Source: Sodiomyces alkalinus F11
Taxonomy: Eukaryota > Ascomycota > Sordariomycetes > Glomerellales > Plectosphaerellaceae
Direction: 5' to 3'
DNA: 64,000 nt
NCBI RefSeq assembly: GCF_003711515.1
Contig: NW_021167080.1
Location: 1,509,394 to 1,573,393 of the forward strand
The position numbers and the translations under genes are program-made. Shown in pieces: positions 56,733-64,000 of this stretch (position 1 is the first letter of the stretch; every line of letters begins with the position of its first letter). The notes under the pieces were generated by a model. That model made no database searches, had not been told where the DNA came from, and was given only the letters and a program-made list of their open reading frames with translations.

Positions 56733-59700
56733 ATGTCCCTCTTCGGAAACACAGGAGGCAACACGGGTGGAGGCCTGTTTGGCGGCGGGCAGCAGAATCA
56801 AAATCAAGCCCAGCAGACTGGCACAACGCAGAGCACGGGAGGCTTGTTTGGTGGACTCAACCTGGGCAAACCCCAGACTTCTACTGCGGGTACCGGCGCC
56901 AACACAGGTGGCCTCTTTGGCGGACAACAACAACAACAACAACCACAACAACAACAGACGCAACAAACAGCGGCCAAACCGAGCCTCTTCGGCAGCCTCA
57001 ACACTGGCAACACCCAGCAGCAGTCGCAGCAACCCACGACCGGTGGTGGTCTTTTCGGTGGACAACAGAATCAGAACCAAAACCAGGGCTTTGGGGCGTC
57101 AACCCAGCAGTCTACCGCGGGAGTAGGAGGCGGTCTCTTTGGAAAGCCTGCCGCGACAGCCACACAACCTCAGCAGGGCGCTTCTCTCTTCGGCGGCGCG
57201 CCATCAGCTGCCCAGCAACAGAACATGCCCTCTCTGTTCGGTACCTCGACGGCTCAGCCGCAGACGACGACCAATGCCCCCGGCGTCAGCCTCTTCGGCG
57301 GTGCGTCCTTTGCAAACCAGCAACCCCAGGGCCAGGGCCAGGGTCAGGCCCAGACACAGACACAGACACTGAACAACCACTCCCAACAACAGGCAGCCCA
57401 GCCGTCGAGTGCCTACTTTGACAGCCTCTTTGCAAAGAGCAAGAAACATGGCCAAGGAGACGGGTCCCTGGAAGAGCTGCCCAGCTTGCAGCTAGGCCTG
57501 GGCGACCTCCGCCAGCGGCTCAAGACCCTTGGCTCTAGACCCCACGAGAAGCGGCTCGACGGCCGGGCTCACTACCTGCTTGCCGCCTCCGGTGTCGATC
57601 CCACCACGGCTGCCAAGGACCTCGGCTCCCTGGACATGCAGAGGGGCAGGGTCGAGAGATCGGCTGGCTACTCACCGAGCGAGATCGACGTCGAGACCTA
57701 TCTGGCCAACCTACAATCCAAGACTACCATGAGCATGATCGCCGATGGACTCGAGCGGTCGGCCCGCGAGTTCGACGGCTTCCTGGAGGACAACGTCACC
57801 ATGGAGTGGGACGCCCAGAGGAAGCGCATCTACGAGCACTTCGGCATCAGGCCCCGCGACCGTCCCGTCGGCTCCAACTCGGTCAGGGACTCTCATCAAG
57901 GCGGTTTCGGTCGTTCTCGCCGGAGCAGAGGCAGTCAGGCCGGGCCGCGTCCGGGCAGGCAGAGCGTGCTCGGCAAGTCCAACCTCCAACGGTCCGTCAT
58001 TGGTACCCCCAGCAGGATTGGTATTCATCAGTCAGAGTTCGCCGACGTCGAGAGACCCACCGACTCCGACGGCCCCTTGCACGGCCGCATCGGCCCCGAC
58101 GACAGGGTCCTCCGGGAGAAGCAGGGCAAACTCGCCGACAAGGTTCGCAACCTCAACGCCTCTCGTCTCGCTCGCCAACCGTATCCCATCCTGTCCGAGC
58201 TCGCCGACGTAGAGAAGAAGTCCCACGAGCCACACGCGCCCCATATCGTGGAAGCCTACTACGCCCTCCGGCAGATCGTCGGAGAGGATCCCGAAGCCGA
58301 CACCACCGTCAACCAAGCCACCGCCAAGGAGCGACAGTTTGTGCAGATGTACATGGACGAGTCGCCCAACTCGCCTAATGCCGTGGCTATGCGCAAGAAG
58401 ATTCTCGGCGGCGCCAACGCTTTCTTGGAGAAGAAGTTCTTGCGAGACCTCGAGGGCCTCATCTCCAAGTATCCTCACGAGGCCAACCTCGGCGGTCGTC
58501 CGGACATCGTCAGCAAGGTCAAGGCCTACATCCGTCTGAGGTCGGCCCGCAAGGATCTCGTCCCCGACAACACTGAACTGCAGCAGGCCAAGGGCGAGTA
58601 CGTCTGGGCCATCGTCTTCTACCTGCTCCGCTCCGGCCATGTCAGCGAGGCCGCTCAGTTTGTCAACGATAACGCGAGCATCTTCCGCAGCATCGACCGG
58701 ACCTTCCAGGGCTACCTGAACAACTACGCGGCGAGCGAGGACAGGCGACTGAAGAGGAGCCTCCAGGAACGCTGCAACGCCGAGTTCATCCAGCGCGTGC
58801 GCAACGCGCCCGAAAACTCCATCGACCCTTTCCGGATGGCCTGCTACAAGATCATCGGGCGGTGCGACCTCAACAACCGGAATCTGGACGGCCTGAACAC
58901 CGACATCAGCGACTGGATCTGGCTGCAGTTCAACCTGGCGCGGGAGGGCGACCGTTCCCTCGAGGTGGCCAGCGAGGCCTACGGGTTGTCGGAGCTGCAG
59001 GCCGGCATCAAGGAGATCGGCAACAAGCACTTCCCCAAGGTTGCCACCGCCACGTCGGACGACAACAGCAGCGGAAGCTTCGGCATGTTCTTCTACCTCC
59101 AAGTCCTCTCGGGCATGTTCGAGGAGGCCGCCGCCTACCTGTACCCTTTCTCCTACGTCGACGCGGTGCATTTCGCCATCGGCCTCGAGTACTACGGCCT
59201 CCTCCGCCCCTCCGACCCTCTGACGGCCATGGACGACCTGCGGAGTCTGAATTCGCGGGGCTTGGTGCAGATCAACTTTGGTCGCATGCTGGGGTTCTAC
59301 ACCCGGGACTTCAGGGCCGCCGACGTGGTTTCCGCCGTGGACTACCTGACCCTCATCTGCCTCAACATGGACCTGCCAGGCGAGGGCGGCCGCCGCCACG
59401 CCAACCTGTGCTGGGAAGCCCTGCGCGAACTCGTGCTGGAGACCAGGGAGTTCAGCAAGCTGATCGGCGACATCCGGCCCGACGGGCAGCGGATACGCGG
59501 CATCATCGAGGAACGCGGCCCCCTCATCGGGCTGAGCGAGGAGGACGATTTCGTCAACACGGTCACCATGCAGGCGGCCCACTTCGCCGAGGAGAACGGC
59601 CGCACCACGGACGCCGTGCTCCTTTACCACCTCGCTGGCGAGTACGACACGGTCGTGTCCATCGTCAGCCGCGCCCTCAGCGAGGCCATCTCCTTGGACA

Positions 59701-60405
59701 TCGGCCAGGATCCCCTCAAGCTCATGCCCGTCAAGCCGCGGGCCGAAGGCCAGGGGGCGGCGGATCTCGGTAGCAGCCTCAGCCTGGCGTCCATCGATGA
59801 CCCGGTGCAGTTGGCCAAGACTATGATGTCCATGTATGAGCGCGATGCCATGTTCCATCGCATGATCCAGGACCAGAACCAGGTTGCGTGCCGAGTGCTG
59901 CTTGAGATGAGTACCATCAAGTCTTTGGTGGAGGAGAAGCAGTGGGCTCAGTGTCTTGATGTGAGTTTTTTTCTTCTTCTTTTTCTCTTCTTTTTTTATT
60001 GTTCTGTTTGGAACATTCCCATTGAAATCCCCCCGCCCCCCCCATCTTCCTCGACTGACGTGCCGTCCCTCTCTTTCCCTCTAGAAAATCCGCAACCTCG
60101 AGATCTTGCCCCTGGAAGCCAACGGCGACCCGGCCATCATCCGCGCCTACGCCACCAAATTCCCCGGCCTTTCCCACCCGGTCTCCATCAACGTGCCCAA
60201 CCTCCTCCTCTGGACCATCGTCGCCTGCACGCGCCAGCGCGAACAGCTCGCCGCCAGCGCCTTCTCTGGCAACGAGGGCACCCGCCGCCTCATTATCGAG
60301 CAGCTCAAGCAGATGGTCCTCGATCTCACCACCTACACCTCGCAGCTGCGGTACCGGTTCCCTCCCTCGCTACATGAGGCGCTGGCTAGGGCTTCGGCTG
60401 AGTAG
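56733..60405 (+). CDS. NIC96: Nucleoporin Nic96 with N-terminal GLFG-type repeats
   Basis: Two exons, 56733-59960 and 60085-60405, encode 1182 residues. Nic96 (Nup93 in animals) is a scaffold of the nuclear pore inner ring that recruits the Nsp1-Nup49-Nup57 channel complex. The first about 220 residues hold around ten LFG motifs in GGLFGG, SLFGGA or SLFGNT settings separated by Gln/Asn/Thr-rich linkers, including a poly-Gln run near residues 66-80. The Nic96 alpha-solenoid follows, beginning with a helix in SSAYFDSLFAKSKK and LPSLQLGLGDLRQRLK. Later blocks include EYVWAIVFYLLRSGHVSEAA, NNYAASEDRRLKRSLQERC, DPFRMACYKIIGRCDL, DWIWLQFNLAREG and, in exon 2, RAYATKFPGLSHPVSINVPN. The donor GTGAGT after CLD and the acceptor CTCTAG join in phase 0. 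Most of the gene is unusually GC-rich at third positions, with long open frames on the other strand that are shadows. Confidence 0.94.
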
Positions 60406-61139
60406 CGAGGAGAAAGCGGAGGCGGAGTGGACACGATCAATTCTTCGGAAGCTTCCCTTTGACACCCTACGATATGGGGGTGAGTGGTTCACAGAACTGG
60501 ATACATGGCTCTTTGGAAGGGGATGTGTGTATGATCTAGTATGGACTGGACAGTGAAGCTTTAGAAAGGAGACGGTGCCTTATGTTATGGCTTCTTCCCC
60601 AGTGGTTAATAGAGATGCGTCTCCCTGGGAGGTCTTGACGGGGAGATGTCCTGTTTAGGCTTGTATCTTTGCGTGTCTAGCTAGGGTAGACTTGACGGTC
60701 AGAGAGGTAATATCGCTCTTGTATGAGTTGAATATGAACAAATGGCATGACGATTTGCAGTTGCCATGGCCTTTCCGTCTCAAAAAAGGGGTTCATTTCT
60801 GCTAGTTGAAAATAACTAGACGAGTAAAAACAACGCATGAATCTGCTTATCCACAGTGGTTAATTCACCTGGACGTCTTGCGAACCAGTCTGACATCTCC
60901 TCCCCGATAACACGGATCCATACAGACATACAGCATGATGAGTCTGTCTCTCCATCCATTATCCTAGACCCGTAAAACGCCACAAGTCGAGACCGGGTCT
61001 TGCAATGCCAACGAACTAGAGGGGAGAACGACGACAAGGGAACGACCGAAAAACAACCCTGCCAGGGTAAATGAAAACCAAATCCCAAACTTCCAAAGCT
61101 AGCATCTTGCGTTGTGACTGATTCTCTCCGCCTGGCCCT
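60406..61139. other. Convergent intergenic region NIC96/zinc-finger gene
   Basis: About 0.7 kb between convergent genes, presumably both 3' UTRs. No gene, RNA or repeat is recognised. Confidence 0.5.
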
Positions 61140-64000
61140 TCAACGGCCCCTCGGCCTCCCACGGCCCCTGCCCCTTGGCCTACCTCTACCCCGGCCTCCT
61201 CCCCGGCCGGTACCCCTCGTGGCATGCGTCGCGCCCCGTCCATCGCGAGAAATCGTGGCGGGGATCTCGTCATCACTACTTCCGCTATCGTAATCGGAGC
61301 CGAGCTCACTTGCTGCCTCGGCAGGTGGTGTCTCCGATGCCGCCTCGTCCTCAAACTCTGACCCGGAGTGCGAGCCCAGGCGTACAATGGTCGGGCCGTT
61401 CTTGGCAGGTCGTGGCGAACGTTCTCTTTCCTGTTCATCTTCCTCCTCTGCGTTTTCATACTCTCCGCCGCCGTGGTGTGGCGACCGGCGAACCGCTGCC
61501 CCCTCCGACATGGGCGAACCAGGCGCGACGTTGTCCTCCGTGGCCGACTTGCGTCTCCTGCTTTCGTTGGTCTCTGAAGCAACGGGGCTGTTAGGCTCTT
61601 CGCTACGCGGCGCTGGCTCGGGGCTTTCGCGTCCCGGTGCGGCGGTGGGCGACTCCTCCTCCACCTCCTCCTCCACGGCAGCCGCTGCAGGACCTGGAGA
61701 CGTTGGGTCCTCGGAACGGCGAGTTCGGGGCGTCGACTCGGGCCGTGTGGAACCTGGACCGGGGGAAGCCGTCTCCCCGCCTTGAGAAGAGCGAGCGTTC
61801 CGCGAACGGATTTTGAGTTTCTTGCCCTTCGCTGCCAAGCGTTCCGCCAGAGACATGCGTTTGATATCGGTTTCCGTAGTGGGAGCGGCGGCCGTACGGT
61901 TCTTCGGCGGGCGACCACGACGCCTGGGCACCGGCGTGACATCCGTATCAGCCGGCCTCCCCATCTCCGTTTCGCCACCGCGAGCAAGGTCCTTCTCTAG
62001 TTCGGCCTCGAGCTCGGCAGCCGCTTCATCCGTGTCATCCTCCCCTTCGCCGTCTTCCGCCGAGTCGCCGGCCGTCTCGACAGTGGCCAACCCGGACCTT
62101 CGGCTGGCTCGTGCCGCGCGCTGCCGGGCAGCGAAATCGGCCGGGGACACGCCCGCCGACTTCTCGGCACTTCTTGTCATGGGCGTTGCTGAGGAGGAGG
62201 AGGAGGACACCTGGCGCGGCGGTCTACCGCGCCTCTTAGGGCGATCCGGCGTCGCCGCGGCCCCGGCATCGCCCGTTTCCATACGCGCCCGAGCAGCCGC
62301 TGAAGCCCTGTCCAACGCGCCTCCACGGGCCGCAGTCGCAGGTCCGTCAGTTGCATGCTGTGGTTTCCGCGGACGGCCTGCACTCCAGGCCGGCAATACA
62401 TCCTCAATCTCGTCGAGTAGAGGCTCCGCGTCCTCTGCATAGGAGATTCTTGGCCTGGTAGGTCGCAGCTCAGGGACATGTACTTCCACCTCAGTAGTCG
62501 CCTCTTGTGCTGGCTGTGCGTGCGGCGCTGCTTCCGACTCCCCGACGTTCCCCGTCAGATCCGCAGTCGAGTTGTCCCCACCCGAGGGTCCTGCAGCGCC
62601 GAGGAGAGCTGGATCAACAGCTGTCGAATCAAGCGTATCCTTCTTCTTCTTCTTGTGAGGCCTGGGCGCGTAGAAATCGGGGTCGTCTTCGCCTTCCTGC
62701 CTGGCTTTTCGTTTCTGAGCGCGGAGAGCTTTCTTGACCACCTCGGCCTCTTCATCAAAGGCGATGGCATCGGCTGACGGCATCTGGAAGGGGTCGAACA
62801 AAATCTGATCGGGACCAGCGTCTTGCTCGTAGTATCCCATACCCAGCATGCGCTGGCCGCCCATCATCATGGGATCCGGGTAGGAGGAATCGTCGCCCAC
62901 ACCGTGGCCTGGGAAGGGACCAGCAGAAGGATCCACGTGGTGTGGAAGATAGCCGAGCTCCTGGTGCGAGCCCGGTGCGCGGTCATCTCCATTCTCGTCA
63001 TGGTAGGTCTCGTGCATGGACGGACCGGCCAAAATGTGACTCTGATCTCCGTATCCGTTCACGTCGTTGCGAGCGTCCACGGCGCCGCCGCCGTTGGTAA
63101 CGTTCTCGATGGCTTCCTTCGCGCCCGTGACGTCCTGAGCCTTCGCGACGTCGGCCTGCTCTCTGAGCTGCCGCATCCGCCGGCTATCGGTCGTACGACT
63201 CTCGTCTCCCATGGCCTTCAGCCAGTTCAGGTTGTGCACCCTGAAGTCTACGAGGAGTTCGACGCTCCGGTCATCGGCGATAGCCTTCGTGTCGTGGCCG
63301 AGGAGGGTGTTCTTGGGCATGTAAGGGTTGCCGAGAGAGGCCCGTCGGCAAGCGCCGCAGTTGCAGATTCCGAGACACCTGGGGCATTGCCAGTTCTCGT
63401 TCTCGAGGACGGTCTGGGGCATCATGTCAAAAGCTCGGTACAAGACACCATAACAGTAGGCTTCGCGACAGCCGGGGGTGGTGCACTCATGAACCCTGTA
63501 GGTGTAGTCTTTATGGCAGCAGACGTGGCAGCGGCGCGTGTCGCCCTTCTTCGCTTTGCGTTTGTACTTCTTCTTGGGCCTGCCCTCGTCGTCGACTTCT
63601 GGCTCGGGTTCGGATTCAGAAGGCGCCTTCTCTTCGTCGGGCTTGTTGAGGTCCTTGAACGGGCGCCGGCGCAAAGCCTCCTGGCAAATCTGAGCCGTGG
63701 ATTTCTTCCCGCGTCGCGCCCGGGCGACCTCGAGCGGTGGCGGCGAATAGTCCAGGTCCACAAACCCGTCGTTCTTGATCACCATGGACCTCCAAGCTTC
63801 GTAATTGTCGACCAGTTCCGACCAAGGAAACTGCTCGCACCATGTGAGGTGAGACTGGCACATGCAGGACCGGCCCATGGCGTAGCATTCCATGCACACA
63901 TCGTACGCGTCCTCGTCGCCGTTGACCAGAGTCCTGACACAGTTCTTGCAGGTCAAGAACCGGTTGAAGATGTTAGATCTGCAGTACGAGCAGACGACGC
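61140..64000 (-). CDS. zf-4CXXC_R1 zinc-finger protein with AT-hooks (5' end outside window)
   Basis: The minus-strand frame is open from the stop at 61140 to the window edge, about 953 residues, so the N-terminus is missing. Near the edge lies a Cys-rich cluster (CSYCRSN...CKNCVRTL...CMECYAMGRSCMCQSHLTWC) at about 63835-63995. A zf-4CXXC_R1 domain (Pfam PF10497, shared with CDCA7 and some JmjC proteins) covers about 63330-63530: CHVCCHKD, CTTPGCREAYC, NWQCPRCLGICNCGACRR. The remainder is acidic and disordered, with basic AT-hook-like cores GRPPRQ (near 62220), GRPPKN (near 61905) and a final GRGRPRGR tail (61140-61200), indicating AT-rich DNA binding in chromatin. Arginines of CDCA7 that are mutated in ICF syndrome are replaced here (Cys in CHVCC, Leu in PRCLGIC), so I do not call it CDCA7. 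Partner domains such as JmjC could lie beyond 64000. Confidence 0.85.
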   Translation of the reverse strand, partial: VVCSYCRSNIFNRFLTCKNCVRTLVNGDEDAYDVCMECYAMGRSCMCQSHLTWCEQFPWSELVDNYEAWRSMVIKNDGFVDLDYSPPPLEVARARRGKKSTAQICQEALRRRPFKDLNKPDEEKAPSESEPEPEVDDEGRPKKKYKRKAKKGDTRRCHVCCHKDYTYRVHECTTPGCREAYCYGVLYRAFDMMPQTVLENENWQCPRCLGICNCGACRRASLGNPYMPKNTLLGHDTKAIADDRSVELLVDFRVHNLNWLKAMGDESRTTDSRRMRQLREQADVAKAQDVTGAKEAIENVTNGGGAVDARNDVNGYGDQSHILAGPSMHETYHDENGDDRAPGSHQELGYLPHHVDPSAGPFPGHGVGDDSSYPDPMMMGGQRMLGMGYYEQDAGPDQILFDPFQMPSADAIAFDEEAEVVKKALRAQKRKARQEGEDDPDFYAPRPHKKKKKDTLDSTAVDPALLGAAGPSGGDNSTADLTGNVGESEAAPHAQPAQEATTEVEVHVPELRPTRPRISYAEDAEPLLDEIEDVLPAWSAGRPRKPQHATDGPATAARGGALDRASAAARARMETGDAGAAATPDRPKRRGRPPRQVSSSSSSATPMTRSAEKSAGVSPADFAARQRAARASRRSGLATVETAGDSAEDGEGEDDTDEAAAELEAELEKDLARGGETEMGRPADTDVTPVPRRRGRPPKNRTAAAPTTETDIKRMSLAERLAAKGKKLKIRSRNARSSQGGETASPGPGSTRPESTPRTRRSEDPTSPGPAAAAVEEEVEEESPTAAPGRESPEPAPRSEEPNSPVASETNESRRRKSATEDNVAPGSPMSEGAAVRRSPHHGGGEYENAEEEDEQERERSPRPAKNGPTIVRLGSHSGSEFEDEAASETPPAEAASELGSDYDSGSSDDEIPATISRDGRGATHATRGTGRGGGRGRGRPRGRGRGRPRGR

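Noticed and set aside
58032..59858. 608-codon minus-strand frame inside NIC96
   Set aside because: Antisense shadow of a GC-rich third-position gene; the plus-strand Nic96 domain explains the region fully.
61140..64000. CDCA7 orthologue call for the zinc-finger/AT-hook gene
   Set aside because: Key CDCA7 arginines are replaced and the upstream Cys cluster differs; only the shared Pfam family is supported.
1..64000. CRISPR array, secondary-metabolite cluster, 5S rRNA gene or viral insertion
   Set aside because: No spaced direct repeats, no PKS/NRPS/terpene enzymes, no 5S-like internal promoter sequence and no viral domain were found on reading both strands.

Overview
The window is nuclear DNA from a filamentous ascomycete (Pezizomycotina, most likely Sordariomycetes; the order cannot be fixed by eye). 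Support: genes with short GT-AG introns (64-137 nt), a velvet regulator of VeA type, a Pho80-type cyclin, a Vid28/Gid5 armadillo protein, an Hsp30/Yro2-type opsin-like protein, a Nic96 nucleoporin with an N-terminal GLFG-type region, and a tRNA-Lys with an intron. I rebuilt 15 protein-coding genes and one tRNA gene by choosing splice sites that keep the reading frame and the family alignment; none is checked against transcripts.

Layout, left to right. 1-4.65 kb: no gene. 4.65-5.93 kb (+): APC/C subunit Apc15/Mnd2. 6.83-13.16 kb, four minus-strand genes in a row: SNARE Bet1, histone chaperone Chz1, ER membrane complex subunit Emc10, and a Pho80-type cyclin. 13.73-13.81 kb (-): tRNA-Lys(UUU). 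15.09-18.36 kb (+): Gid5/Vid28-like subunit of the GID ubiquitin ligase. 21.44-22.51 kb (+): opsin-related membrane protein lacking the retinal lysine. 22.5-29.5 kb: about 7 kb without a recognisable gene, rich in short repeats, leading into veA (29.54-31.42 kb, +). 33.22-34.93 kb (+): low-complexity protein of unknown function. 36.62-41.36 kb (-): Mga2/Spt23-type membrane-tethered transcription factor. 44.0-45.2 kb (-): RNase H1 with two hybrid-binding domains. 46.36-47.74 kb (-): tRNA adenosine deaminase subunit Tad3. 47.7-53.2 kb: about 5.4 kb without a gene. 53.17-55.54 kb (+): bifunctional PFK-2/FBPase-2. 56.73-60.41 kb (+): Nic96. 61.14-64.0 kb (-): 5'-truncated zf-4CXXC_R1/AT-hook protein that runs off the window.

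The genes are mostly unrelated housekeeping and regulatory loci, not a cluster or operon. I found no transposon, CRISPR array, secondary-metabolite cluster or horizontally acquired island, and no convincing previously undescribed multi-gene system. Most worth a second look: (i) a 9-mer, TACGGAGTA/TACGAAGTA, seen at least 21 times and only between genes; (ii) tandem arrays that all have a 7-bp unit, two of them in the long region upstream of veA; (iii) two membrane proteins (Emc10 and Mga2) whose transmembrane helix is encoded after a last intron whose retention would give a soluble protein; (iv) a 10-nt microexon in the CHZ1 model.
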